Source: Calycina herbarum | Taxonomy: Eukaryota; Ascomycota; Leotiomycetes; Helotiales; Pezizellaceae | NCBI GenBank assembly: GCA_001414485.1 | Contig: LLEY01000022.1 | Location: 434,001 to 498,000, forward strand | Direction: 5' to 3' | Length of the DNA stretch: 64,000 nucleotides | In this document: positions 28,817-40,729 of the stretch, one piece after another | How the letters are laid out: each line of letters begins with the position of its first letter | Position numbering within the stretch: position 1 is the stretch's first letter | Program-made: the position numbers and the translations under genes | The notes under the pieces: model-generated | The model's input: only the letters and a program-made list of their open reading frames with translations | Database searches by the model: none | Told to the model about the DNA's origin: nothing

Positions 28817-31045
28817 ATGTCTGTTGTCGGGGTTGGCATTGGAGACATATGGAATATCATAAATGGCACAATCACTTTGTGTAAGAATGCGCGCAATGCG
28901 GAAAAGGGTCTCCAAACTGCGGAGAAGGAAATGAAGCTCATGAAAAAGACTGTCCGAGTCCTGAAGGATCAAATTGGGGACGAAACAATGTTTGTGAAGG
29001 AAAGATCCGATATGTAAGTCACTTCAATAATGGTTACCGGACCCATTATATGCGCGCTGACTGATAGCCTTTGAAGTGCTACCATCGTTCGAGGTAGTCT
29101 CTCGCCTTTGAAAGCGAGTTTGAAAGAGATCAAGATTATGCTTAAATCATACGGTGATCCCGCGGCCAGGCTGACCAACAAACTTCGTTACTTGGTCGAC
29201 AAGAAACGCTTTGATGAGCTCTTATCCCAATTTGGGAATCATCGCCAAAGCATCAGTCTTATACTGGAACTTATCCAAGGCAACTCCCAAAAAGAGCAGA
29301 CTGCCAAGGTCGAGGGAATCATCGAACAGCAAAAGAAGGCGCAAGAGGAATTGAGGAAGAATCAAGAAGAGATAAGCCGGCTCATCAAGGACAGTATTGC
29401 ATCGCTACAGGCCAATGAACAGGCCAACACCGACAGGATTTTGAGTGGGCTGCAGGCCGGATTGCAGTCCAAGGGAATGAATGCAGAAGAAGCAAAAACA
29501 TGCAAAAACGCCATTTGGGAAGAAGCATCTCAGAAAGCTGCGAAAGGCCCTTTCTCTTACGCCAAGCTTCCAACCTTCTCTTATGCCCCAGTGGCCGGCG
29601 GCCAAACTCCGCCAGATACCACTACTGGTGAAGGCACTCATGGAAATGGATCATATCAACGAAATCTGGGAACTGCTTTCACAAAAGCACAATTTGCTTC
29701 CTCGCAGCATCCAAATTCCACTTCCAGCCCTTCCACAAGTATACCAAAGCCAAACCCTAGGTATCAAACCACGCGTCCCGGATCGCTTATATCGAAAATG
29801 CCTCCGCGCAATCCCACTTCAAACTTACCAACTAGTGGGGGTACCCAACAAACCACTTCCCCCTTCGGTACTTCCCCAAATACATCTACAAAAGTCCCTT
29901 CCCCATCGAATACAAGAAACGGAGCTGCCCAAAGAACGCCTTCGCCTTTTGGTACTACCTCAAATGTCTTCGCAAAGGTGTCCCCAAATTTGCCGACGAC
30001 AAATGGAACGAATTTTCCACCAGTATCACAGGGAAATACGCAGCTCCCGCCCAAAGATACGTCTCCAACATTTGAAAGAGCGCCTTCCTTTTCGGGGATT
30101 TCAGAAGACTATCGTATCCTATGCGTCGACGAAAAAAACGGAGGTAAGACCAGACATCGCAATCAAAAGACCTATCAGCTGACCTTGACAGATGTTTCTC
30201 AACTCACCCAAGCATTTCTCGAAATCATGAGGATGAGATTAGCTCATGGTACAGGCCAGTGGGTGTTCAAGCGCATTGATTCTGCAGGCTACGAAAGACT
30301 TCAAAGTCGTTCGCCAAATAGTTGGACAGCACCTCAAGTTATCACACCCTCATTTCAGAGGGGCATGTCTGGAGTCAAACCCGAAAGATATCCATGGGCC
30401 CTTGATTATCCGAACGAAGTCTCTAGAATCAAAGATCGACGGACAAACCAACCGACCAGTTGGCTGCAAGCAGTGGACTTCAATTCCTACAACTTGATTT
30501 TGTGTTTCAGCGCTAGTGATGCAAACACCATTGGGAATTTGAAGCGAGATATAGTGCCTGGGAATCCAGAGACGAATTTCCAAAGGAGAATCCGGCATGT
30601 GCCTGGTTGTGAGAGATTTTTGGGGGTTGATTGTCAGGATACCAAGACGAGGGATGAGTTGGTTGCGGCAGTGGGTGAGATGGTTGATAAATTCACAGAG
30701 GCTGAATATGGTGAGTGGTACAATAAGGTAAAAGCACCAAGCGACATGCGATACCGCACCCTTCAGTTTGAGATGCAGGAAACTGATCTTCCCTCCACAT
30801 CCCGCGATCCGGTTCCATTGAACGAGATACCCAAAGTCAAGGAATGGGAAAAGGCTTCTGGGTGTTCCATAAAGATTACCCGAAATAGAGCGCCCAGCAA
30901 CGGAACATCAGAAGAAATGTGTACGGTATCTGTTATTGGACCCAAAGGAAGTAATATCGTAACGATCTTTGGAACGAAGTGCTTGTTGGCTAGGGTGGAA
31001 GATACTTTCCGTGGTATTGCGACAGCGCCACTGCAGTTATCTTGA
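28817..31045 (+). CDS. Orphan protein with STAND-like helical N-terminus
   Basis: Exons 28817-29013 and 29077-31045 (63-nt intron, GTAAGT...TTGAAG) give 721 residues. The first ~200 residues are helical (MSVVGVGIGDIWNIINGTI, LCKNARNAEKGLQTAEKEMK, then a coiled coil EQQKKAQEELRKNQEEISRL), resembling the N-terminal signalling regions of fungal STAND/NLR proteins. A 170-residue S/T/P/N-rich linker has two copies of a SPFGT-x-x-N-x-x-x-KV unit. The C-terminal ~330 residues look folded (DYRILCVDEKNGGKTRHRNQ, GQWVFKRIDSAGYERL, YPWALDYPNEVSRI, FNSYNLILCFSA) but match nothing I know. There is no P-loop. Function is unknown; a role in non-self sensing is only a guess from its N-terminus and neighbours. 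Confidence 0.65.
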
Positions 31046-31860
31046 AGGAGGAGCTTGGTATATCACAACGAGGTATAAGCTTCATGTGGAAACCACTTAC
31101 TAGGCTCTTGTTATAATTTGAAGGGAAGTTTCATACAGCATTGCGATATTCAACTTACAAAAGAGAGGTATGAAACAGTTTAATTGATGGATGGAACTTT
31201 TGTTACTTGTTTTGAGCAGGAAACAGCTAGGTACTATCACAAAGCACTGCAAAGGACTGGGACTGGGGAAATTAAATTGTAAATTATGAAAAACCATTAC
31301 GTTGTCAATGAGAGTGTAAATCATAACTCGCTGGGTTAATTCAAATTTGTACAACAAGGCAATTTTAGAATAATTGATTGGAGATTTCTCTTAGTTCTTT
31401 AATAATGCAGTACATACCTTGGTAAACCGGCATTTTCTCAAACAACCTTGAACAATTCAAGCAATTATACAAGTGGCTTAGGGTAATTGACTCTCGCTAT
31501 CCTAAGTCTTTTGAAACAATGAACTTCATTGTTCGAAAGCTTCTGGTATAATGTCTTCCCATAGGTGTACGTAAAACAGTCGATGACTTGAACTCTTACA
31601 ACACTTCTCGAATGCACTAGGTGACTGGAAGATGGTTGGATTCGCTATGCTCCAGTCGAATATTTTCAAGTACAATTTGCTCACTGCGACTCTGTATGTA
31701 GAATATGCCGACCTAAAGTTTTCTAGCACAACCCATCCCATCTGTGTTCACAGAGCCCTGGACCAATATACTCCATCCGTGGCCCATCTCATCACTTACC
31801 CCTTTCAAAGCCAGCAACTATCTCTCCTTGCTGGAAGTAAACTCGTTGTGAAAGTCCGCG
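31046..31860. other. Intergenic, no gene seen
   Basis: AT-rich, with a CCTAAG/CTTAGG inverted pair around 31480-31510 and several GAACAA/TTGTTC motifs. Short frames only. Confidence 0.4.
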
Positions 31861-32414
31861 CTAGTCATAGGGAGGTAAATGTGCCTTCCATTCTTCCCTT
31901 TCAGGTCCTCGTCCAAGTTCTTTCCAGATAATGATCGTTAACTGTATAATACACCTATGACTGTGCTTGAATTCGATCTTATATTCGGTCCGACAATAGT
32001 GGCATTGCTGAGGTCCGGAGCTGATTTCCATGGCATCTCCTTTATAGTTACGTATCCATCGCAGTGCTGTTTCATTGACCACTTTTCCTGAACTGGTACA
32101 CGATAGGTTGTTTGGACGTGAAGATCAGAGTACCCCTCAGTCGATTCTAATGCAACATGGGGGCATATCCGGTATGGCCATAACTTGTATAACCCAGAGT
32201 GTTGCTCCACAAAGGTACACTTGCCATGGAAACTTATACGCTTGTAGGTAAATAGAGAACCATTTTCTATCCGAACCTTTGCTTCTTCGTTCTGTAGGAC
32301 TTCTGTAGGGAGCTTGCGTAAAATGGAATTTTCTAGGGCGTTTGGCTTCTGGGACGAGGAGAGTCGAGATAATAGAGTTGTGATGTTTTGGACCAGTGCT
32401 TTGATGAAATGCAT
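31861..32414 (-). pseudogene. F-box-like protein fragment, frameshifted
   Basis: The first frame (from 32414) includes SILRKLPTEVLQ, a partial F-box-like start, then EEAKVRIENGSLFTYKRISF and VQTTYRVPVQEKW. The next frame, overlapping at about 32060-32080, carries VNETALRWIRNYKGDAMEIS, then QCHYCRTEYKIEFK and LTIIIWKELGRGPEREEW. The C-x2-C-x-TEY plus W-K-(D/E)-LG-x-GP pattern is common at the C-terminus of fungal F-box-like proteins. The two parts make sense as one protein only with a one-base shift near 32070. It is probably a pseudogene of this expanded family; a tiny intron is unlikely. Confidence 0.5.
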
Positions 32415-32436
32415 TATAAAGTAGGAGAGAAGTCAA

Positions 32437-33070
32437 GGCCCGGTAAACCTAGGATTAGTTATTAGAGTATTTATTTTAGGAGTGGTGGTGGCACTTGAGT
32501 AGTTGGTTTGGCGACCGACGGGAATATGGAAGTGAATGAGTGAGTGATCACATGACATTCCAGGTTACACGACACCCGACTCACCAGCTGAGAGCTGACC
32601 GACCCCCCCCCCTGGCTCAAGCCTGGACCGATGACGAAGGGGTGGCTTTCGTCCAACGAATACCTGAATCAAGGCAGAAAATAGTTACAACGCCCCACTA
32701 TTTTGCGCTTTTTGAGCAATTGCTCCTCGTCTTCCTTTCCTCTTCATCTAAAGAATTATCTCTCGACCTCTCCCATTCTTAGAGGAAAAAACTGACAAGT
32801 TTGTACGTAACAGCTCTTACAAGTGCGGTGTGAATGTGCGATGGAGCTTGAGCTCGGGCAGTTTTTCGCTAACACTCTCATGACCAGGATTCCTTCCAGC
32901 CACCAGCGCGAGCGTCTTTCCACTTCTCCAAGTCAACCACCAAAAGGACACCACGCACACGACACAACAGGACACCACAACCAAACCTCAACTCTACCCA
33001 TATCTCCAACCATTACATTACTTCTGAATAGCTTCATCCTCCACTCTCGAGACCCCATTACTCCGCAAAC
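32437..33070. other. Promoter region, no gene seen
   Basis: This is the upstream region of the Pom33-like gene. A run of ten C (about 32605-32614) lies inside it. The CACAC/ACAAC-rich bases just before 33071 look like a 5' UTR. Confidence 0.45.
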
Positions 33071-34206
33071 ATGGCGCCAGTTCCCTCGGCGTCTCTGCCT
33101 CTGCAGCAAAGGCTGCTCCAGCTCGCGCAGACCCTTCAATGTATGTCAAACAAGCAGGATAAGAGATGCGGAAGCCGATGCTAATTCTATCGATAGTTGC
33201 GTGGTTTATCGGGTACGTGGTCCTTCCCTCGAGACAGCAATACTCTTCGATCTTGAATAGTGGCGGTGGTGCTGGCCTCTGCGGGAGGCCCAGGGTTGAG
33301 CTTGCGCTTCCCTGCAGCACATCATATACTCTGTGAACATTGGAGCATTGGGAACCTCACTAACAATCTCTCTCTAGGCATTTGACTCTCCTCTTCTGCA
33401 TCTTCCGATATGCATTCTCCTATCTTACCTTCAACTACTACTCCAGAATGGCCATTCTTTCCTACCGCACATCCTTCATCTCCGCCGCCGTTACATATGG
33501 GATTGTGGTCTACAAGGCTTTCCGCGCTCGTTCAAGAGCTGGTAGCAGAGCACCAGCAGGTCTCGGTTCTTTGGTCGCAGACGAGAATGTTCAATACTTG
33601 GGTAAGTCGCACATCTGCCATTCGATTGTGGGTGTAATCTAACTTGCACTAGCTATGGCCCTTGTCTGGCTCTTTGCCCCTCAACACCCCCTCGCTATGC
33701 TCCCATTCGGAGTATACTCCGTTTTCCATGTCGCAACCTACACTCGAACAAACTTGATCCCAACCATTCAACCTCAGCAACCAGTTGCAGCTGCTCCAGG
33801 CGCATCTCCATCGGCCAAGCCCACTGTTAAATCCCACCCATTAGCCGACACCATCGGAAAATTCGTCAAGGAATACTATGATGCTTCTATGGGACTTGTT
33901 GCCATTCTCGAGATCTTGCTCTGGGGCAGAATCCTCCTTTCCGCTGTCTTGTTCCAACGTTGGTCTTGGGTCTTGATTACCGTCTACACTGCCTTCCTCC
34001 GAGCCCGATTTGCTCAGAGCAGCTTTGTCCAAGGTCAGTTCAGACAATTGGAGGCTAGAATCGATAGTCTTGTCGGTGGTCAATCATTCCCTCCAGCGGC
34101 CAGACAAGCCTGGGATGTCATCAAGGGTGGTGCCAGAACTTTCCACGATGCGACCGATGTCGGACACTACATCAACAAGGCTCCAGCTGCCAAGAAGGCT
34201 TCATAG
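33071..34206 (+). CDS. Pom33/Tts1 (TMEM33-family) membrane protein
   Basis: Four exons, 33071-33140, 33197-33212, 33378-33601 and 33653-34206, give 287 residues. The second exon is only 16 nt (phase 1 to 2), fixed by GTATGT...GATAG and GTACGT...CTCTAG signals. Hydrophobic segments include HLTLLFCIFRYAFSYLTF, ISAAVTYGIVVYK, AMALVWLFAPQHPLAMLPFG and ILEILLWGRILLSAVLF, with FHVATYTRTNLIP and the C-terminal FVQGQFRQLEARIDSL amphipathic region. This matches the TMEM33/Pom33 family, which sits in the ER and nuclear envelope and helps shape ER tubules and place nuclear pores. Starting at a later ATG would lose the first membrane segment. Confidence 0.78.
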
Positions 34207-35136
34207 ATCCGATAGCGCGTCATTTGAATTACTTTGGCAGCACTTTGGGTTGAGAGACAGATGAATAGTCAGTTGGCCGGAATTGGAATATCCAACACAG
34301 CCTAACAGAGAATATGACCCGGTGAGACTCGCCTCTGGTCATTAATGTTTTCTTCTCTCCATTGAAACGAATGATGGGATTATATGGATGGATTGATGGA
34401 AGGGAGCAAGGAAAGGAAAATTGGGAGGATGAATGGAGTGATGAGGGGCTATGTATTCGTATGCAGATTCTTTTTCTTGCAGTCTTCAGCGTTTATGTGT
34501 TCTTCATTAGTGTTTTTAGAATGATGAATGGCGATCCAGTTAGCGAGAAAACTCCCAAAGTCTGAAGTGAGGAGAAAATTGCTGAAGAAAAATATGTGAA
34601 GTATAAAGATGTGAGGGACGAGACCCCCGTCGCATCATTCCGGCTGTCTGTGTGCCCCTACAACTTTTTCGTGCTGGTTGCATACCGCTTTCCATGAATC
34701 GTTAGATGAAGTAGCAACGACCAGCAAGAGTCTCCGTTCAACGAGGCAGAATAATTACAGACATTGTACGAACAGACCAAGTGTTCCAAAGTCATGACAA
34801 AATTCGATAGAACAGATGAAGTTACTCATACAAGGTTGCTTAATTTAATTGTTCTGGCTATTTTGAAGAATTCCAAATAACAAATGAACTTACGAAGAGT
34901 TTGTTTGTTCAGTGAATTGTGCTGGCTCATTTCACCTATTATTCAACGGTTCCTCTCTTCTATTGGCATCGAGAGTGACTGAGTTTGAATATCATTATCT
35001 ATTATTTTCCACCAAGAGAAACTCCATGCCATAGCATCAACCCACTCCATCCATTCTAATCCCACCTAAACTCCCAAGTATTCCAAAGCCCAAAAGTGGA
35101 TCCAAATAACCCTGTCCCATACCAACCGGCTTCTAC
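34207..35136. other. Convergent 3' region, no gene seen
   Basis: This lies between the plus-strand Pom33-like gene and the minus-strand MFS gene; both UTRs are expected here. No coding frame. Confidence 0.5.
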
Positions 35137-37023
35137 TTAAGCAACAGCAAACTTACTTCTGGCCCTCAACTTGGCACCATTAGTATAAAGACCGAACATC
35201 CCGATGATACCAATAACACTCAAACCGGCAAGAAGACTAACACCCCTGCCAATCCCCAAATTGATAAACAGCGGTCTGCCAAACAGGATACTCCCACAAG
35301 CAAACGCTGATCTCAAGAAATCGTTCCCAGCGAACAAACTCGCCGCGTATTGTGGATAAGAAAGCGGGACGTAGACGAAGATACATTGCATTAGAATGAA
35401 GACACTCCCGCCATAAATCACAATCCCGATTGTTGGCACAATCCAATGGATGTCAGGGTTTGCGGTCCATGCGAAGATAAACAGGCCAATCGTGGGTCCG
35501 AAACAGGCGTACAAAGCTGGGATGAGACGGGACTCTTGCGCTCGGAGACCATTGGCTTTGATGTCGGGGATGAGAAGGAAGTGCAGGTATAGACAATACA
35601 CCACAATGCCTCCGATACAAGCGACGAGAATACAAGTGAAGACAACACCGATCATGCCCAGGGAGAAGCCATACATAGGTGGGTAGACCAGGGGAAAGAC
35701 CTCGAAGAAACTATAGTATATACCGTATACGATTGCTGTGTAGACGTTGACAAAGAGGATAGCGGGGTCCTTGACCGTAATTTCGATTGGCTTGACGATT
35801 GCGTCGACGAGGATTGCTGATGGTTTGAGGTTCTTTTGGTCGATTTCTGACTGCGACTTGAGACGGTTGTCACCGGTAAGCTTTCGGAGACGGGCAGCAC
35901 GACGGAGGAGGATGTTTGGGGTCGAGGTCTCGGGGAGAAGCAGGAACATGAGGAGGAACATTGGACCAGCTGCCCAAAGGATCTCCCATAAACTCCACCT
36001 CCATCCCTTTGCTGTGACTGCAAATCCAGAAAGCAATGGGCCCAAAGCTGGCCCACAATAGGCAGCTGATACCCATGCAACCAATGCGTATGGTAGATAG
36101 AGGAGTGAGTACATGTCCTGCATTGTTGCAGCACCAATGGCCAGACATGGTGATCCGAAGAAGCCTTGGAGAAAGCGGAGAACCAGTAAGCCCGCAAAGT
36201 TATCGACCATAGCTGTTGGTAGTGAGAGAATGGTGAAGAGTGCCATTGTTGCAGCATAAACTGGTGAGCGACCAATAATGGGAATCTCGGAAAGGGGAGC
36301 GAACAAAAGCGGACCCATGCCATAAGCGAGGACGTAAAGGGATAAAGGTAGGGAGGCTTCTGCAGGTGAGACGCCAAATTTGTGCATCACACCTTCTGTG
36401 CTTGATGTGTAGATTGCGGAACCGGTGTAGACGACAAAAGTGTATAGACAGATGATTACACTAATCACCAACCGTTTTCTATTTGACCAATTTTGTGGGT
36501 TTGCCGCTTCGATGGTGGTCAGCTTTTGCTCTTTCTAAAAGCGCGTCGGAGGGATCGGGAGAAGCTTACTATCATCGGTGGTATACCAGTCTACCAAAAT
36601 AACTCCATCGGCTGTCTTTATTGGAACAATTGGCTTCGTCTGTGTTCGTTCGATGGCCAGTTCGGCTTCAAGTTCGAGACGTTCTTCAGTATATGGTGTT
36701 GTTTCCAATCGACTCTTCGTGCGTGCTAAATGGAGAGATGGATCTCTTTCGGGTAACTTTTCTGTGTCGACTTTCTCTAGGTCCGAACGTTCATTTTCAT
36801 CCGAGGGGTCATCGCTGATGCTGGATTGTCGTGTAAGAGCACTGGCATGGCTTTGTTGTCGATGATCAGAAATTTCTGGTCGTTTTTCTGATGAGTTGAG
36901 CAGGGCGTTATAGGTGGCAGGCAATTCGAAGCCTGGCAGTTCTTCTGGATATTGGAGGACTCTGTTGCCTGTAGCCCAACGAATGACTTGGCCCAGAGGG
37001 GCTTCTCGTAAGAGTTCCGTCAT
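35137..37023 (-). CDS. MFS transporter, DHA1 drug:H+ antiporter type
   Basis: Exon 1 is 37023-36570, exon 2 is 36506-35137, and the intron is 63 nt (GTAAGC...TCGAAG). The product is 607 residues. A ~150-residue polar cytoplasmic N-terminus (MTELLREAPLGQVIRWATG, then an acidic/Arg-rich stretch) leads to TTDDTANPQNWSNRKR and 12 membrane helices. Motifs include GMGPLLFAPLSEIPIIGRSP (motif A), LRFLQGFFGSPCLAIGAATM and GPALGPLLSGFAV (motif C of drug:H+ antiporters), with SFFEVFPLVYPPMYGFSLG in the second half. It is closest in pattern to the Flu1/caffeine-resistance and polyamine-transporter subgroup. The ATG at 37023 is chosen because the 59 extra residues of the longer frame lack the family pattern. 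It acts at the plasma membrane; the substrate is unknown. Confidence 0.9.
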
Positions 37024-40000
37024 AATGTGGAATCGTGTTGTGTTGTGCTGTAAATTTTTTGTAGACGAGGTTAAAGTGCGGAATATTTGATCAATCAGTT
37101 GAAGAGCTACTGGGAAGACTTGAGATATGAGTGTCTTGGGAAGGTGGAAAGAAAGGTGAGAACGCGTGAGCAATGGAGAGATGGAAAGGGTTGATGACAA
37201 GAGAAGAGAAGGGACAAGATGAGATGTATTATATATTCCTCTCCACCAGAAGAGAGTTCTCCCCGCAGAGTTCTACTCCAGCCATAACAAGGTGCAGGAT
37301 AGGAAAGCTAGGATCTTACAAAAGCACTCGCGATTGATTGGACCTTATCGCCGATACCAAAGCATAATTCGACCACATTCTCTCAGAACTGCATGTGGTA
37401 GATGCGGGAAGAGCCTGAGTCACAAAAAAGGTATTGGTAAACAGGCCCACAAACGAATGAGAAAGGAGAAAATCAACAATGGCTTTTCGGGAGTAAGCAG
37501 AGACAGGGAGAGCTTCTTCCGCCCAGCAAGTAAAAGTCCGTTCTCACCAAGGCTGAGCGGTGCAGCGCTGAATAATGCGACTCGAAACTAAGCGATGACG
37601 CGTGGGAGGCTCAACCTTCTTGGTTGCATGGCTTTGTCATGAAGAAGCATGTGGGTGGAATTTTGATTGGTTCTTTGGTGAGATTATTGTTGGTCGTGGA
37701 TAAAATCCGTGAATGGGTGATTAGTGAACGGGGATAATACCCATCTGCTTTGAAACCAGGCGTTTTGAGCCAGTAAGAATTCGAGAATGATGAAACCTTG
37801 GAACATGTTAGCTACCTTTTCTTTTATAATCGAAATAATTATTAAACAGTTTTAGCAAAATGATGCAATTGTAACCATCGACACGATATTCGACATTTGC
37901 ATACCCAGGTACTTGATTTCTGTCCTTTCTTTCCCACCTGTTTTAACTTGGGACAGCTGCCGTCAAGTACTGTCTTGTGCCTACCAGTGAGATTGATTCC
38001 TCCATCCCCGCCTCTTGTCTGAGCCCGAGTGTCTGGTCCTCCTCCCGTCCATCAGCCAAGTACGTACAAATCAATGAGCATGAGGTGGAAATAGGTAGAA
38101 GTTTTGATTCGAAGGATCGGGCGATGGTCGGTAGTCGGTAGTTTATACTCGAGTACCAAGCGCGAGGGGCAAACAGACGCGAAAGGATGAAGCTAAGTAA
38201 ACTATCCCACCGTAGGCGGCAGTTTTACCATAAATAGGCGCGCGCTTGAGCTGGGATCAGAGAGGTTTGACGACTTATAACTGCTGGCTGAAAAGTTGTA
38301 GGAGAAGCGAATGCGGATTCGGGTGGCGAAGTTGTTGGAGGAGTCGTTTATTTCAAGATTTGCTAGAGGGATGGTCCCATAATGACGATTAACCTCACCT
38401 CTGTCCATTTTATCTCCTGGGTTATTCGGGGGTCTGGTGTGGGATTTCTAATTTAAGTCAGACGGTAACTTCCCCGGGCCATTTTGGGAACCGCTCTATC
38501 ACGTGGAGCTATCTCACCCAAACCAGGCTTCCGTTTTGAGAGTCTATCATCCTAAACGGGTTCTTTTTATGATCTCTGTGGGAAGATGTAAGCGAATTCA
38601 CCTTTCCTAAGATGTGTTGTTGGGTCACGTGGTAGCTCCTCCTTTGGGGGCCAAGGGCTTCTCATCGCCGGACAAATTCATTCCAAACTGAGTAGCAAGA
38701 ATGTCAGCGTCTTTCGGGGGAAAAGCCTCGGATACTCCGACTATGTCTGGTCTCTCTTCGTCATTTCCATCTTCTTGAATGGCCTCTTTTGGGTGTTTGT
38801 CCGTTCTTGGAATGGTAAGCCAGCCGCAAGTTTCAGTTAACAGCCTCAACTACAGCCGCTTTACTTACTTACTCCCTTACTCAGCATCCCCAGATTATGT
38901 CGGTAACTGAGCTGGTGATGCAACGGGCATCATAGTCTCCGTGGACCGTTGGTTTACGAAGCCCCTCGTTGATATTGCAATTGTTGGTGCCGCAATACCT
39001 TCACAATTGGCACAGTGCGCTTTGCCACCGGAGCTAACAACTGCGCCTACAACTCGACTAATCCCCGTGGCCCCCATTCCATCTACCATTCTGGCCTTAC
39101 CAACCTCACATGAACTTTGTGGGAGTCGACCCGGCGAACAATTGCAGTTGCGAGTACCGAGGATTGTTTCGTGGGGTCTTCAAACAATCTTGAATCTTCA
39201 TCGGGCTCCCTTCGTATCTTTTCTCATTACTAATCCTGCAACTCTTCTCCAATTTAAGTGAGAGCCAGAGAGCCTCAGCCCCTTTGATGCCATCCTATTG
39301 GATAACCTCGATGGCGGCCGCAATCCCTACCCCAAAGGGATTCGGTAAGCATGTTTCTGGTTGCCTAACATGGCCATAGAGCCATTGCAATGCATTTAGA
39401 GTTAAAGGATTCTGTAAGGACGGCTAGATCGATCATTCCATCATGAAGCTGAACATAATTTGTTCACAATGCAAGAGGAAATCATAGCTAACTTTTCAAC
39501 ATCGGCCCGGACTTTCATCAACTGCGTAGCTACACACGAGCGGTCCACGACGATTGATGCTTCAAGCGGATGACAAAGAACTACTTTTCCTATGTTGGCA
39601 ATTGCCCCGGTTTAAAGGTGGAGTGGCAAGTTTTGCATAGCATCTAGTGAGATGTACGGTCAGAGCATCTCATGTTTACTACTACCATGGTCCAAATCTT
39701 GGATGCCTTTTCTTCCTTCCAGCTCCGCTCTACAAGTTTAGGAGGAGGATTGTTTGGGTTTATTCTTCTGCCTTGAATAATCAAAAATACTACAATTGTT
39801 CAGTTGCTTCAAACAAGTTATATAACTTGCCGTCTCTGTCTCTCTAATTTTATCATCCACAATCATCACAAGCACCTTTTTATTTCCAACAGACAACAAC
39901 ACCCTATCCACTCTGTTTCTTCTTCTTCTTCATACAACCAAAACCACTATTTTCACCAAGCTGTCACCAATTAATTAAAACGACCATTATCGATTCCCCT

Positions 40001-40132
40001 GTCTCTTCAATTTCAGCAATCAAGAGCCTCCATCTCTATTCAAAACAATAAAGACCACTCCTCTCATCTTTTCTTGAAGTGATTTTACTTCTTCCCTTCT
40101 ATCACAGCCGCACCTCATAAAAACCCAACATC
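37024..40132. other. Long intergenic region, no gene seen
   Basis: About 3.1 kb. Frames at 37292-37591, 38202-38408, 38625-38849 and 38941-39261 overlap others on the opposite strand and lack motifs. The part just before 40133 is CT/CA-rich with many TTCTTC runs, as in a 5' UTR. Confidence 0.5.
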
Positions 40133-40729
40133 ATGTCCCGTTCATACTCCCGCCCAACAACCAGCCGCTCAAGTTCCGCCTCCCTGCCTCCTTCTATAAC
40201 CCATACTCCCTCAACCTCAATAACTCCCCTCCGCCTTGGTCCCATGACCCTGAAAATTCAAACCTCGACCCCCTACCACACTCTTCTAACCCTCACAATC
40301 CCACCTCAAACTCTCGCATTCCCTCTGATCTCCAACCCAACAACCTCCACCACATTTCACATCCTCTCCGGTTCACTCCGTCTCGCAACCTGCACCACGG
40401 AGCCCGGAACAAACATCCCCTCTTCATCTTCGATTTCCGAGTTCGATACTTTGCCCGGATCCACAGTTTCTATTCCAGCTGGTTGCTTCCATGGATTTGC
40501 GAATCATGGCGTTGAGGATGTTGAGGTTTTGTGTGTTCATAGTCCCGGACGGTGGAGTGAAGCTTTGAGGGAGTTAGCTACCGTGAGAGGAGAGTGGATG
40601 GGTGAGGAGGGGAAGGCGGTGTTAAGGAAGTGGGGGGTATACTTCATTGGTGATGAGATGAGAGCTCGCGAGGAGGGAGATGAAGTGGAGGATTTGATGT
40701 TTCAACCTGGGTTGAGATGTATGGCGTGA
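40133..40729 (+). CDS. Cupin-like protein
   Basis: This single-exon gene encodes 198 residues. A serine-rich start (about 30 residues) is followed by a small beta-barrel-like region: FHILSGSLRLATC, PGSTVSIPAGCFHGFANHGV and EVLCVHSPGRW. The spacing of the glycine/proline turn and the H-G-F-x-N-H resembles the second cupin motif; only one of the usual metal-binding histidines is evident. The C-terminal ~60 residues are helical and acidic. It could be a metal-dependent small-molecule enzyme or a binding protein. No signal peptide. The context gives no pathway. Confidence 0.55.
   Translation: MSRSYSRPTTSRSSSASLPPSITHTPSTSITPLRLGPMTLKIQTSTPYHTLLTLTIPPQTLAFPLISNPTTSTTFHILSGSLRLATCTTEPGTNIPSSSSISEFDTLPGSTVSIPAGCFHGFANHGVEDVEVLCVHSPGRWSEALRELATVRGEWMGEEGKAVLRKWGVYFIGDEMRAREEGDEVEDLMFQPGLRCMA

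Noticed and set aside
37024..37200. Longer start for the MFS transporter at 37200
   Set aside because: The additional 59 residues are low-complexity and upstream of the MTELLREAPLGQ start that fits the family.
38895..39261. Pair of overlapping frames on both strands
   Set aside because: No motif, no start context, no conserved composition.
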